A stretch of DNA of 46,243 nt, taken from positions 1 to 46,243 of the IMG/VR virus record IMGVR_UViG_3300045999_012529; one strand, given 5' to 3'. The notes beneath the pieces are model-generated. The model was not told the origin of the DNA. It saw nothing but the letters and a program-made list of their open reading frames with translations, and did no database searches. This DNA is from a virus. This document shows positions 34,003 through 41,555 of the stretch, piece after piece. A program made the translations under genes and the position numbers. Position 1 is the stretch's first letter; every line of letters begins with the position of its first letter.

Positions 34003-34329
34003 ATGCAAACCGTCGAGCACGACGAGTATCAGGTCTCCGAGCGCGTCGTGCTCAGCAAGGGCGACGTGTTCCGGGCCAGCGGCGGGCCGTACTACGTCAT
34101 GCGTGACGAGACCGGCAAAAAGGTAAAATCGTCTATGGCGGCCAAAGGACCGTTCCGGTTCCAGCGGTACTGCGCCCGCGGCCGCAAGAAATGGATCGAG
34201 GCGATCAGTATCAAGGAGGGCGGGTTTGTCGTGCTGCCGCTGACCAAGTGGCGCACGCTCGACCTGCCGAACTTCGTCAACAGGCCGTACAAGATTCTCG
34301 GTAAGAAACGCCCACCCAAGAAAAGGTGA
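34003..34329 (+). CDS. hypothetical basic protein, 108 aa
   Basis: ATG at 34003 follows GGGAG; an upstream frame from 33835 is not used because it overlaps the preceding gene. The protein has an SGGPYYVMRDETGKKVKSSM segment, a Trp-containing helix, and ends in a Lys/Arg-rich tail (GKKRPPKKR) suitable for nucleic acid binding. The beta hairpin pattern resembles small Kyprides- or KOW-like folds, only by appearance. No family was recognised. Confidence 0.65.
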   Translation: MQTVEHDEYQVSERVVLSKGDVFRASGGPYYVMRDETGKKVKSSMAAKGPFRFQRYCARGRKKWIEAISIKEGGFVVLPLTKWRTLDLPNFVNRPYKILGKKRPPKKR

Positions 34330-34332
34330 CGC

Positions 34333-34497
34333 ATGTCCCGCACACGCAAACGCCCTTACACGGGCTCGAAACGATTCGACACAAGCTGCCGCTGCCACGG
34401 TAGCTGTGGCTATTGCCGCGACAATCGCCTGCACGGCGAGCAGCGGAGGCGCAGCGCAGCCCAAGAACAGCTGCGCGAATACCGCCAAGCAGGCTGA
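34333..34497 (+). CDS. small conserved phage zinc-binding-type protein, 54 aa
   Basis: A 54-residue gene three bases after the previous stop. It starts MSRTRKRPYTGSKRFDTSC and contains CRCHGSCGYCRDN, four cysteines in a compact set. Proteins with 'PYT.SK.FD.SCR.HGSC.YCR.NR' are, from my recollection, a common small phage family of unknown function, and the four cysteines suggest zinc. A basic, helical tail follows. GGTGACGC precedes the start, a weak Shine-Dalgarno. I am fairly sure it is real because family residues are kept. Confidence 0.75.
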   Translation: MSRTRKRPYTGSKRFDTSCRCHGSCGYCRDNRLHGEQRRRSAAQEQLREYRQAG

Positions 34498-34506
34498 AGT
34501 TAACGC

Positions 34507-34532
34507 TTGCCCGTGCGATAAAATAATTATCG
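34507..34532 (+). promoter_or_regulatory. AT-rich promoter-like region with inverted repeat
   Basis: CGATAA (34516-34521) and TTATCG (34527-34532) form a perfect six-base inverted repeat around AATAA, just before the GNAT-like gene. A TTGCCC hexamer lies at 34507-34512 and TAATTAT nearby. It could be an operator around a promoter; spacing is not canonical. Confidence 0.4.
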
Positions 34533-34546
34533 TATGGAGACGCGTT

Positions 34547-35002
34547 ATGAATTTCGAAATCCGAATCAAAGATATCAATCAACTGGCGCTTACGGACGTG
34601 ACGGCCATCATGAGCCGCTTGTCCTGGCCGGACTCTGGTAGCGACAGTTCGATTCAAAAAGAGCTGATTAAGCGCTACGTCAAGCCGGAACCGGGCGATC
34701 ACCCGCCCATGTGGCTGGCGATGGTCTGGCAGAACGGCATGTTCGTCAGCTGGGTCGGCACCCGGATGTGGCCCGAAAAATTCAAGGGCAACCCCGTGAT
34801 GGCGCAGACAATCGAGTGCTTTACTGATTCGGAATGCCGCCGCCACGGGCTTGCCCGGCTAGGGCTCCAGGCGCTGATCTCCGCGGGTTTGCTCGACCGA
34901 AACAAGATTGTCTCGGTCTACGCCGTAGAAGTCGTCAAGATGGCCCAGCAGTGCGGCTGCAAGACGGTCGTTCTCTGCCACACTGAGGAGGAGGAGACAT
35001 GA
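34547..35002 (+). CDS. GNAT-like protein, 151 aa
   Basis: ATG at 34547 follows GGAGA by seven bases; the longer frame from 34406 is not used. The 151-residue protein has the layout of an N-acetyltransferase fold: beta strands (MWLAMVWQNGMFVSWVG), then the motif A-like ECFTDSECRRHGLARLGLQAL, where RRHGLA replaces the usual R/Q-x-x-G-x-G/A loop, and a final strand-helix. Substrate is unknown. The call is tentative because motif A is only partial. It overlaps the next gene by four bases. Confidence 0.7.
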   Translation: MNFEIRIKDINQLALTDVTAIMSRLSWPDSGSDSSIQKELIKRYVKPEPGDHPPMWLAMVWQNGMFVSWVGTRMWPEKFKGNPVMAQTIECFTDSECRRHGLARLGLQALISAGLLDRNKIVSVYAVEVVKMAQQCGCKTVVLCHTEEEET

Positions 35003-35217
35003 AACGGTACCACGAAGAACAACACATCGTCGCGCGTCGGGAGCGGCAGTATGTCTCCGCTTACGAAGACTCCCCGCGCACCCCAGGCCGGTTTCGCAAG
35101 ACGCACATCGGTTGCAACCGGGCGTCGTGCCAGCTGTGCCACCCTGAGAAGTTTCCCAAGAGAATTCCTACACGCCGGGAGCAGCAATCCCTGCGCGATC
35201 TTAACCAGGAGGACTGA
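34999..35217 (+). CDS. small zinc-ribbon-type phage protein, 72 aa
   Basis: The 72-residue protein has GAGGAGGAG before its start and overlaps the previous stop. It contains the pattern PGRFRKTHIGCNRASCQLCH followed by PEKFPKRIPTRREQQS, which I recall as a frequent small phage family. The CxxxxCxxCH unit would suit zinc. The tail is charged. Function is unknown. Confidence 0.75.
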   Translation: MKRYHEEQHIVARRERQYVSAYEDSPRTPGRFRKTHIGCNRASCQLCHPEKFPKRIPTRREQQSLRDLNQED

Positions 35218-35930
35218 TGGGCGCGTGCTTTTCAAACACCACGTTTGACGGCAACATCACCACTAAAGAATTGCGTCTGCAGTACGACGCTTATATCAAC
35301 GATCTTTTGCACGAGCACGGCGCCGACGCTTACAACGGCACATTGACCACTACCAGCGGCCTGATCATCGAGGACAGATTCTTCGACACGGAGAAGGCGG
35401 CCTACGATCACGTCATCAATAACACCCAAAAGTGGCAAGAAGCGCGGGCCGTAAAGTTCCGCGACGTCCGCACTGAAGACGACAAGCAGCCGACCTACAA
35501 CGGCAAGCCGCTGCGTTTTGGCGTCGGGCTGCTCGCGGGCAAGGTGACTTTGCGCAGCGTCACCACCGTGTTTGAAAACGGTAACACGCGCGTGATCGCG
35601 GCGGACCAGCTTACCGAGGCGCACAAGGCTAAAGCGATCGCGCTGTACACGGAATATTCAAACAAATCGCAGTCGTATGTCGGGCTGCGCCGACAGATCG
35701 ACCTGTTCGTCACTGAAAAGCTTCAGGACGTCAAGGCTGAACTGCCGACCGCAGCCGACTACACCGAGCTAAAGCGCCTGCTGAAGCTGCGCAAGCGCGG
35801 CTACGATGCCCTGGAAAAAGCCTGCACAAAGATGCAGGAGTTTGACATCAAGCAGGCGGCCAAGATCTACAGCACCAAGCAGGTCGACTACGGAATCAAG
35901 TGGTTCGTAGGCGGCTGGGCTGCCGAGTGA
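35217..35930 (+). CDS. conserved phage hypothetical protein, 237 aa
   Basis: The 237-residue protein, MGACFSNTTFDGNITTKELR onward, and the ending WFVGGWAAE match my memory of a common phage protein family (MGACF.....GN.T..EL...W.VGGW). A strong AGGAGG precedes the start, and ATG shares a base with the preceding stop. It contains a helical, charged central region with KRLLKLRKRGYDAL. The role is unknown. It may be a structural or early protein, but evidence is missing. Confidence 0.75.
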   Translation: MGACFSNTTFDGNITTKELRLQYDAYINDLLHEHGADAYNGTLTTTSGLIIEDRFFDTEKAAYDHVINNTQKWQEARAVKFRDVRTEDDKQPTYNGKPLRFGVGLLAGKVTLRSVTTVFENGNTRVIAADQLTEAHKAKAIALYTEYSNKSQSYVGLRRQIDLFVTEKLQDVKAELPTAADYTELKRLLKLRKRGYDALEKACTKMQEFDIKQAAKIYSTKQVDYGIKWFVGGWAAE

Positions 35931-35958
35931 CCCTAACCACACCAAGAAGGAGAACCTC

Positions 35959-36270
35959 ATGGACTACGTGAAGCAGATTCAGGACTGCGGCCTCGCCCTG
36001 GCGGACGCCGTGAAGCGCGAGATGGACCTCGAGAACCGGCGCCACAGTGTCAAGCTGGGCGCGATCGACCGGATCATGAAGTCGGGCGACAACCCGCTCA
36101 CCAATAAGCCGCACAGCTACAGCTCGGCCGAAGCACTGGTCACGACTGATCAGCAGTACGCCGATTACCTGGACGAGATTTCCAACGCCGTGCGCGTGAA
36201 GATTATCGCCAAGGCCCAGTACGACGCGGCCCTCGCCGCCGCGCGGCTGACGGCCGAGGTGGCGGCATGA
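35959..36270 (+). CDS. hypothetical helical protein, 103 aa
   Basis: The 103-residue protein is helical throughout, with KREMDLENRRHSVKLGAIDR and IAKAQYDAALAAARLTAEVA at the end, the latter like a coiled coil. AGAAGGAG occurs before the start. Its stop overlaps the following start (ATGA). No family was recognised. Confidence 0.75.
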   Translation: MDYVKQIQDCGLALADAVKREMDLENRRHSVKLGAIDRIMKSGDNPLTNKPHSYSSAEALVTTDQQYADYLDEISNAVRVKIIAKAQYDAALAAARLTAEVAA

Positions 36271-36536
36271 AAAATAAGCCACAGTACAGCGCCGTCGGCG
36301 CCATTATCCCCGATGCGCTTTATCGTCTTGATGAAGCAAAGGCCCGCATGGGTTGGCGCGACGCCTCATTTCGAGAGGCCCGCCGCGCTGGTTTGAAGAC
36401 TTATCGCGCCGGAAAGCGGCTGTATCTTTTGGGGTCTGACATCATCGATTTCGTGACCAGTCGAAAGGGAGAGAAAATGCACGCAGAGACGCGGCATACC
36501 TACATCCCGCAACCCGAGAAAGAGCAAACCTCGTGA
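36267..36536 (+). CDS. MerR/excisionase-like DNA-binding protein, 89 aa
   Basis: The 89-residue protein has a winged-helix/HTH pattern: ALYRLDEAKARMGWRDASFR as recognition helix region, ARRAGLKTYRAGKRLYL as the wing, and GSDIIDFV at the end. Small proteins of this type, with 'GW...FR.ARR.GL....GKR.Y..G.D.I', are, in my experience, common in planctomycetes. It may be a transcriptional regulator or an excision-like factor. The Pro/Gln-rich tail is not part of the fold. No recombinase is nearby, which favours regulation. Confidence 0.8.
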   Translation: MKNKPQYSAVGAIIPDALYRLDEAKARMGWRDASFREARRAGLKTYRAGKRLYLLGSDIIDFVTSRKGEKMHAETRHTYIPQPEKEQTS

Positions 36537-36874
36537 CAGAAACCAAACCCGCAGTTGGGTTTGAGGCCGTCAGGGCCGCCGTCAAGCATTTCGAATCTAT
36601 TCAAGTGATGTATCGCGAGTATGGCGCTCTCGACACGGAACCGGACGGCGTTTTCCAGAGAATTCTCTGGGACGTGATCAACGACAAGGACACCAGCATC
36701 CCGATGTCTGGCGACGGCTGGGAGCTGTACGCCAGCAGCATGGACTGCACCAAGGCGGCCGACGCGCTGCACCTGGCCGCGGTGGGTGCCGTGCAGGCGA
36801 TTTTTGCCTGTCGTATTTCCGATCGGCGCACGGTGCGCGAGTATCTCAAGGACTACTGCTGGAGGTGCAACTAG
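36533..36874 (+). CDS. hypothetical protein, 113 aa
   Basis: The start is a GTG at 36533 overlapping the preceding stop by four bases; GAAAGAGC lies upstream. The 113-residue protein has a helical middle and a C-terminal CRISDRRTVREYLKDYCWRC. No family was recognised. Confidence 0.65.
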   Translation: MTETKPAVGFEAVRAAVKHFESIQVMYREYGALDTEPDGVFQRILWDVINDKDTSIPMSGDGWELYASSMDCTKAADALHLAAVGAVQAIFACRISDRRTVREYLKDYCWRCN

Positions 36875-36876
36875 CC

Positions 36877-37257
36877 ATGGATGCCGCCATTGCCGAACGC
36901 TGGACTGCGGCTCTGCGCTCGGGGCAATACACGCAAGGCACACACCTGCTCAAACAAAAATACGAGTCTGGTCAGGACGCGCACTGCTGCCTGGGCGTGC
37001 TCTGCGAGTTGTACCTGCAAGAAAAGAACCACGACAGCCAGCTCGAGTCCAAATTCATACCAGGGCACCCGTTCAAAGGCGACAGCAAAGGCGAGCTGTA
37101 CATGTTCGGCACTGATCACGAGATCCCGCCGGTGACAATTCAGAAGTGGGCGGGTATCTCCAAGTCTGGTTGTGAAGAGCTGGCCGAACTTAACGACAGC
37201 GGCGAAAGCTTTGACGAGCTGGCCGCCCGAATTAGCGAATACGCCGAGCGCCTCTAA
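36877..37257 (+). CDS. conserved phage hypothetical protein, 126 aa
   Basis: ATG at 36877 follows GGAGG by 11 bases; a GTG at 36865 is an alternative. The 126-residue protein has RWTAALRSGQYTQGTHLLK, HCCLGVLCELYL and, near the end, ELNDSGESFDELAARI. This series 'AL.SG.Y.QG...L.....CCLGVLC.L' followed by 'LND.G.SF..IA..I' is a widely found phage family of unknown function, from memory. The gene is convergent with the terminase; the palindrome at 37316 lies between them. Confidence 0.8.
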   Translation: MDAAIAERWTAALRSGQYTQGTHLLKQKYESGQDAHCCLGVLCELYLQEKNHDSQLESKFIPGHPFKGDSKGELYMFGTDHEIPPVTIQKWAGISKSGCEELAELNDSGESFDELAARISEYAERL

Positions 37258-37315
37258 TGCCCAATGCCGGGGTTGACTGGCGCGCAATCAACAGGTGGCA
37301 GACTATGCCGGTCTG

Positions 37316-37327
37316 ATAGATATCTAT
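37316..37327. repeat. dispersed palindrome ATAGATATCTAT, site 8 (intergenic)
   Basis: Perfect 12-base palindrome in the 70-base gap between two convergent genes, touching the terminase stop codon (37328-37330). A short GTTGA/TCAAC pair lies upstream. Confidence 0.75.
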
Positions 37328-39253
37328 TCAGTACCCGCTGAAGAACTTATCGCCCAGGTCGTCATCGGCCCAATCGCCTGCAGCTTCTTGGGCCGCCAGC
37401 TGCGCGCTGATGCGCCCGAGCCCGGCGATCTCGGCGAAGTTTGGAAGCGCCTGGTTAATGTGCCACAGCGCGTTCACGCCAAAGTTAACGCTCTGCGCAA
37501 AGTCGTCTGAGAGCAGCACGTTGCGCGTGATCGTGTAGATGTCGCCGGAGCTGCGGCTTTCAGCTTTGTTTTCAACCAACGCCAGGAAATCGGCGATCAG
37601 GCCGGGATTGTCTTGCGACACCCAGTCGTACTGGAAAAAACGAACCTGCTGCAGTTTAATTGCCTGGCAGGTGTACAAGAGCGACCTAGTTTTATCCAGG
37701 CTGTAATGCGCCCGGTGATTAAACGGAGTCGGCTCCTTGTACACCATCAAGTCCTGCGCCGCCGAGCGACAGAGGCGCAGCGCCATGACCCGGTCCAGGT
37801 TGAATCCGGCCTGCACCATCACGGTCTCGCGCACAGTTCCGGCGCCGGTGTAGTCGTGCGCCACAAAGTCGCACTTGAACAGCTGTGAGTACTTCATGCA
37901 CTCAACAGCTTCAGCCAGATGCTCGCCGCCCATCATCAGGCGCTTACCCCACAAGACGTCAATTACGCCGTCGTGGCGGAAGCCGAGAACAGAGACCACC
38001 GTAAACGATATACCCGCTTCGCCACCGCCACCCCAGTCGATGGCCAGGATGCGGTGTTTGTAGTAGTCAATGTTCTCGAGGCAGGCTGGCTCTGGCTCGC
38101 GTTTGTTCTCCCACGGAAGCAGGCAGGCGTTTCTCAGGTCCGTCTCGGTCACAAGTTTCTGGCCCGCGTCAATGCTTTCGCCAAGCACCTCGTTGTAGAA
38201 CTGCGCAGGCGTGTAATTGAAGCCTTCCCGTTTCATGAGCAGCGTCGCCCATTTATCCGGGTCGGCGTAGTGGAGCGGGAGCAAGATCTGCGGCACGTGA
38301 TATCCCGCGAAGACCCATCGACGATCCGGATGTCGATGGACCCAGCGGCCGTGCCTTGGATTAATCGGCTTCTGACATTTAGCGCAGACCGTAGCGGGCG
38401 CCTTCTCGCTGATGTCGTCTCGATACGGGCCGATCATTGCGTCAAGGTCGTGTTCTCGCGATGGAATGTTCCAGTGTCGACAGTGCGCGCACGGGATAAA
38501 CCACTCCGCAGCCGAGCTGCGCTGATATAACCCCTCTAGGGGGTTGTCTAGGGTCTTTGGGGTGCCCGTGAAATGACTCATCGCAAACCGGGAATACGAC
38601 ATGGTCTCTTGGATAATCGGAATATGATCGGGGTCCATGTCCTGGACTTCGTCAATACACATCCGGTCGCTGGAGACACCACGAACCCGGTCGGCGTCAA
38701 GCATTGCATAACTGAACAACATCATGCTCTTGTTGCGGAACGACCGCTGAAGCACGTTGTTGTCTGTCTCAGTGCCGCACCACTGCGCCTTAATCGGCGA
38801 CTGGTCAATAAAGCTTCGCACGTAGTTGTTGCTGAACCGACGAATCTGTTCAAACAACGGCGTTACATACAGCGTTTTAAAGAACGGAATGCTGTTGGCT
38901 ACCACAACACCGTGCGCCGCCAACGAGGTGGATTTTGAAAGCTGTCGGCCGGTTTTCCAGACCTGCGACTTCGGCATGAGCACCCTGAACAAGGGCGCAA
39001 ATGGAAAATGATCGTGAATAGAGTACGGTTTACCGTTTAGGTTTAACACCAACGGCAAGATCGGCTCGAGCGACGGAAAAGCACGCTGCTCGGCTAACGC
39101 CTTGAGTACGTGCATCCGTTCCTGTGCGGACGCCTGGTCCGTCACGTCAATCGACGTTAGTTCTGTGAGCAGCGAACGAACACCCGTGTGGGTGACCTCG
39201 CAAGCTGCTGATTCCAGCGGACTCACCACCCGCTCTTTTATCTCTGGTGCCAT
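37328..39253 (-). CDS. terL: terminase large subunit (GpA-like architecture)
   Basis: From the ATG at 39253 the protein has 641 residues, the size of lambda gpA; upstream sequence up to 39577 is open but lacks coding character. Walker A is T101GRQLSKST109, a deviant but recognised terminase type; Walker B is MCIDEVQD with D201 E202; a motif III-like TGTPKT follows. A zinc ribbon lies between domains (CAHC at 255-258, CAKC at 290-293). Nuclease residues D406 (AIDWGGG) and D467 (HDYTG) and a late DDF are present. It drives DNA packaging. It is alone on the minus strand; no small terminase is next to it. Confidence 0.95.
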   Translation of the reverse strand: MAPEIKERVVSPLESAACEVTHTGVRSLLTELTSIDVTDQASAQERMHVLKALAEQRAFPSLEPILPLVLNLNGKPYSIHDHFPFAPLFRVLMPKSQVWKTGRQLSKSTSLAAHGVVVANSIPFFKTLYVTPLFEQIRRFSNNYVRSFIDQSPIKAQWCGTETDNNVLQRSFRNKSMMLFSYAMLDADRVRGVSSDRMCIDEVQDMDPDHIPIIQETMSYSRFAMSHFTGTPKTLDNPLEGLYQRSSAAEWFIPCAHCRHWNIPSREHDLDAMIGPYRDDISEKAPATVCAKCQKPINPRHGRWVHRHPDRRWVFAGYHVPQILLPLHYADPDKWATLLMKREGFNYTPAQFYNEVLGESIDAGQKLVTETDLRNACLLPWENKREPEPACLENIDYYKHRILAIDWGGGGEAGISFTVVSVLGFRHDGVIDVLWGKRLMMGGEHLAEAVECMKYSQLFKCDFVAHDYTGAGTVRETVMVQAGFNLDRVMALRLCRSAAQDLMVYKEPTPFNHRAHYSLDKTRSLLYTCQAIKLQQVRFFQYDWVSQDNPGLIADFLALVENKAESRSSGDIYTITRNVLLSDDFAQSVNFGVNALWHINQALPNFAEIAGLGRISAQLAAQEAAGDWADDDLGDKFFSGY

Positions 39254-39424
39254 ATGTCCCAGTATCAAACCCGTGACAGTGTGCGGGAGTCCGACGATGT
39301 AGTCGCTGAGCTGCAGTGGCTGGAAGACGGCGTGAACATTATCGCCGCCGAAGGCCTGCGCTGCGCAACGACGATTGTCTGCGGGCTCTTTCAACTTCTC
39401 TCTGGCAACGCCGAGAAAAGCTGA
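39254..39424 (+). CDS. small hypothetical protein, 56 aa
   Basis: A plus-strand frame from ATG at 39254, directly abutting the terminase start in CATATG, codes MSQYQTRDSVRESDDVVAEL onward. Acidic N-terminal helix, then a hydrophobic CATTIVCGLFQLLSG that may be a short membrane or amphipathic helix. Codon use looks coding, but no Shine-Dalgarno is visible and no family was recognised. It would be a divergent partner of terL. If real, it could be leaderless. Confidence 0.5.
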   Translation: MSQYQTRDSVRESDDVVAELQWLEDGVNIIAAEGLRCATTIVCGLFQLLSGNAEKS

Positions 39425-39434
39425 ACCGTAACAC

Positions 39435-39477
39435 GCAACCTGGCAGAGTATACTAGACCGTGGCTCTGCCAGGTTGC
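39435..39477 (+). terminator. 14-bp perfect inverted repeat, leader or terminator
   Basis: GCAACCTGGCAGAG (39435-39448) and CTCTGCCAGGTTGC (39464-39477) are perfect arms around a 15-base loop that holds TATACT. No U-run follows. It lies between a tiny plus-strand gene and the Shine-Dalgarno of the gene at 39493, so it may be a terminator of the first, a leader hairpin for the second, or an operator. Confidence 0.5.
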
Positions 39478-39492
39478 CTACGGGAGAATACG

Positions 39493-39726
39493 ATGGCATC
39501 AGTTGGACACAGCGCGAAGCTCTACCAAGAACGACGCCAACCCGATATTCGGAGCACGTTGCGCGGCCCGGGCCCACAGGTATCGCTGTGGCAAAATATG
39601 GCGCACCACCTCAGCCTCGAAGCACCGTTGCCACTGCCTGATTACCAACAGGTCGAGAACGGTTGTCCACCCACGGACACCGGTAAGACCCAGGTGTGGC
39701 CACACGGAGATACCTACGCACCATGA
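39493..39726 (+). CDS. hypothetical protein, 77 aa
   Basis: ATG at 39493 follows GGGAGA by six bases. The 77-residue protein is Pro/Gln/His-rich with little regular structure; MASVGHSAKLYQERRQ at its start. The 3' end overlaps the next start (ATGA). No family was recognised. A leader hairpin precedes it. Confidence 0.65.
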   Translation: MASVGHSAKLYQERRQPDIRSTLRGPGPQVSLWQNMAHHLSLEAPLPLPDYQQVENGCPPTDTGKTQVWPHGDTYAP

Positions 39727-39908
39727 ACGAAACTGATTTTGGAGGGTTGTTTTTGGCAACTGGCGGCGTCCTTGTCGTCGGTGCCCTGATCTGCCTAGTC
39801 GCGGGAACTGTGGGCTTGGGCGGCTTGATCGCCGCACTAATGGCGGCCTACGCTATGCTGGCAATTTGCAACAGCATGGACCGAGGCGCTCAGCGCGCCC
39901 GGCGATAA
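39723..39908 (+). CDS. small membrane protein with two hydrophobic segments, 61 aa
   Basis: The 61-residue protein has two adjacent hydrophobic stretches (FLATGGVLVVGALICLVAG and GGLIAALMAAYAMLAIC) with a short charged C-terminus (RGAQRARR), matching a small inner-membrane protein. A holin is a possibility from size and topology. Start overlaps the previous stop by four bases. No lysin gene is seen next to it, so lysis is not supported by context. Confidence 0.7.
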   Translation: MNETDFGGLFLATGGVLVVGALICLVAGTVGLGGLIAALMAAYAMLAICNSMDRGAQRARR

Positions 39909-39921
39909 CGCAGAGGACATT

Positions 39922-40326
39922 ATGCTCCTGGATTTTCTCGCGGTTGTCCTGGCCACCGGCGCAATTATTGAGGTGTGGCACAGGGGGTCGATTTTTGCCA
40001 ACCTTCGCGCGTTGGCTGAAGCACATCAGGATGTAACGGAACCCGAGTCTTTTAAGGGCCGGGTTTTGGAGCTGCTGATGTGCCCCTTCTGCAAGAGCTA
40101 CCACGTGCCGTTCTGGCTGCTGGTTGCGCTCTTGGCAGGTGACACGATCGGCGTTACGATCGGCACTGGCGTCCGTCTGGTGGTCTACGGGCTCGCGGCA
40201 ACGCGGCTCTCAAACCTCGTCGACGGACTTCTGCCGCCCCGTATGCGTTACGTGCCGCCTCTCGAAGGAGTCGATTATGAGCGAGGATCAGAAACCGGAG
40301 ATTCAGTCCGACCGTCTTCCCTTTGA
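39922..40326 (+). CDS. membrane protein with CxxC motif, 134 aa
   Basis: The 134-residue protein begins with a hydrophobic helix (LLDFLAVVLATGAIIEVW), followed by MCPFCKSYHVPFWLLVALLAG, a CxxC motif leading into a second helix, and a third hydrophobic region (VRLVVYGLAATRL). It resembles small DUF1360-like membrane proteins whose 'CPFC.SYH..FW' motif is common in phages. The role is unknown. Good GAGGAC before the start. Confidence 0.75.
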   Translation: MLLDFLAVVLATGAIIEVWHRGSIFANLRALAEAHQDVTEPESFKGRVLELLMCPFCKSYHVPFWLLVALLAGDTIGVTIGTGVRLVVYGLAATRLSNLVDGLLPPRMRYVPPLEGVDYERGSETGDSVRPSSL

Positions 40327-40666
40327 CGTCGAACTGTTCAAGCGCGCAGACGACTTCTGCAATTCTATTTTGGCTGCTGTGCCCGAACTGCACGGCGTTG
40401 CGATTATTCCGCTTTGGAATACGCAGCCAGAAAATATTCCGTCCGGCCTGCTGCGTCTGCGTAACCCGCAGCCTCCGTATGCAGGCAGTCTACTGACCTT
40501 GCTGAAGAGACTCGCCGCTTTCAATTTCGACGTACACCGTGATCTGGTCAACCAACTCCAGATGTACGACAACTACGCCGCCGAACTGGCACGCCAAATC
40601 AAAGCAAGGCAAGAGGAGATTAACAAATCAACCCAAGCACAACCAGACAACAGCGACAATGGCTGA
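40277..40666 (+). CDS. hypothetical protein, 129 aa
   Basis: I chose ATG at 40277, with AAGGAG six bases before. The 129-residue protein is helical, with FKRADDFCNSILAAVPE and, at the end, AELARQIKARQEEINKSTQ. The last part would form a coiled coil. No family was recognised. It overlaps the upstream gene by 50 bases and the next by eight. Confidence 0.7.
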   Translation: MSEDQKPEIQSDRLPFDVELFKRADDFCNSILAAVPELHGVAIIPLWNTQPENIPSGLLRLRNPQPPYAGSLLTLLKRLAAFNFDVHRDLVNQLQMYDNYAAELARQIKARQEEINKSTQAQPDNSDNG

Positions 40667-40964
40667 CAATTCAAAAAGCGATACCACCGAGATCTCTATC
40701 GCCGCCGACAACGACACGCTGCAACAGCTGCTCGACAATCAGTACGGGCACCTCGAGGCTGGAGAAGCGCGCGCGGCGTTAGAAGAAACCTACCCCAGTG
40801 TCTGGAATGAAGACGAGTTTAATGCTACGTTCAATCTCGTCGAGAACGCCCCGCCTTATGTCACTGCAGTGCACAAAGAAACCGGGCAGCTCGGTACGCT
40901 GATTTACGTGGACAGTCCGCGGTTCTATTTCCTGTTCAACCCCGAGATCAAAAATGGCGAATGA
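40659..40964 (+). CDS. hypothetical protein, 101 aa
   Basis: ATG at 40659; the upstream frame is not used. The 101-residue acidic protein has YPSVWNEDEFNATFNLVEN and a beta hairpin toward the end (LGTLIYVDSPRFYFLFNP). No family was recognised. It overlaps the diphosphohydrolase-like gene by 11 bases. Confidence 0.7.
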   Translation: MADNSKSDTTEISIAADNDTLQQLLDNQYGHLEAGEARAALEETYPSVWNEDEFNATFNLVENAPPYVTAVHKETGQLGTLIYVDSPRFYFLFNPEIKNGE

Positions 40965-41415
40965 AGCCAGGCACCACTTCGACACCGGCGCGGTTCGCTC
41001 CGCAGACCGCGACGAGGAGCGCTGGGACTTGATCAGCCCGATTGCGATGCGGGCGCTGGCCCGAACGTACGCTGAGGGCGCGCGCAAGTTTGGCGCCGCG
41101 AATTGGGAAAACGGAATGCCGGTCACGGATCTACTCAATCACGGCATCGCGCACGTCTACGCGTTCTTGAGCGGCGACCGATCAGAAGATCACCTGCCGC
41201 ACGCAATCTGGAACTTGATGGCCGCGGTTCACAGTCTCGAGCTGTGGCCGGAGTTGAACGACGGTTTGCTGCGGGGACCTGGTTGCACATGCCCACCGGC
41301 GGCAACCAAACCCAAAGCCGAAGATCAAAAGATATCTAAGGGCCCGCTCGAAGTGCGCGAGCGGCTAGACGCCATGCGGATGAAGGCGCAGACCGCCAGC
41401 ATCAGCTCGACGTAA
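40954..41415 (+). CDS. dATP/dGTP diphosphohydrolase-like N-terminal domain protein
   Basis: The 153-residue protein contains FDTGAVRSADRDEERWDLIS, then AMRALARTYAEGARKFGAAN, WENGMPVTDLLNHGIAHVYA, DRSEDHLPHAIWNLMAAVH. This is the pattern of the phage family known as dATP/dGTP diphosphohydrolase N-terminal (DUF5664), an all-helical fold that in some phages is linked to nucleotide-pool changes. The C-terminal 40 residues are a charged tail that carries a palindrome copy at 41328. No purZ-like gene is in the window. Confidence 0.8.
   Translation: MANEARHHFDTGAVRSADRDEERWDLISPIAMRALARTYAEGARKFGAANWENGMPVTDLLNHGIAHVYAFLSGDRSEDHLPHAIWNLMAAVHSLELWPELNDGLLRGPGCTCPPAATKPKAEDQKISKGPLEVRERLDAMRMKAQTASISST
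41328..41339. repeat. dispersed palindrome AAAGATATCTAA, site 9
   Basis: Core AGATATCT at 41330-41337; frame AAG ATA TCT (Lys-Ile-Ser), a third frame for the same DNA word. Confidence 0.7.
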
Positions 41416-41518
41416 GCCCAGCCAGTGTCGCGCCGTTACCTCTCTTGTGCGTTTCGTGCACAAAGGCAGGTGGTCAAACGGCAAGCGAGCGGTAATTTGC
41501 GCTAAATTTTTTGGCGCG

Positions 41519-41555
41519 TTGCATTCTGAATTTCCCGCAGTATGGTGGAATTCAG
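41519..41555 (+). promoter_or_regulatory. promoter-like region with inverted repeat before the winged-helix gene
   Basis: TTGCAT (41519-41524) and TATGGT (41541-41546) are 16 bases apart and fit a sigma-70 promoter moderately. CTGAATT (41526-41532) and AATTCAG (41549-41555) form an inverted repeat over spacer and -10, as an operator would. A further TTGTGC/GCACAA pair lies at 41445-41463. The 207-base gap 41416-41622 contains no gene. A winged-helix protein follows and could autoregulate. Confidence 0.5.

Noticed and set aside
39254-39577. Upstream extension of the terminase to 749 residues
   Set aside because: The extra 108 residues lack coding character and would overlap the tiny plus-strand gene; 641 residues from 39253 fit the family length.
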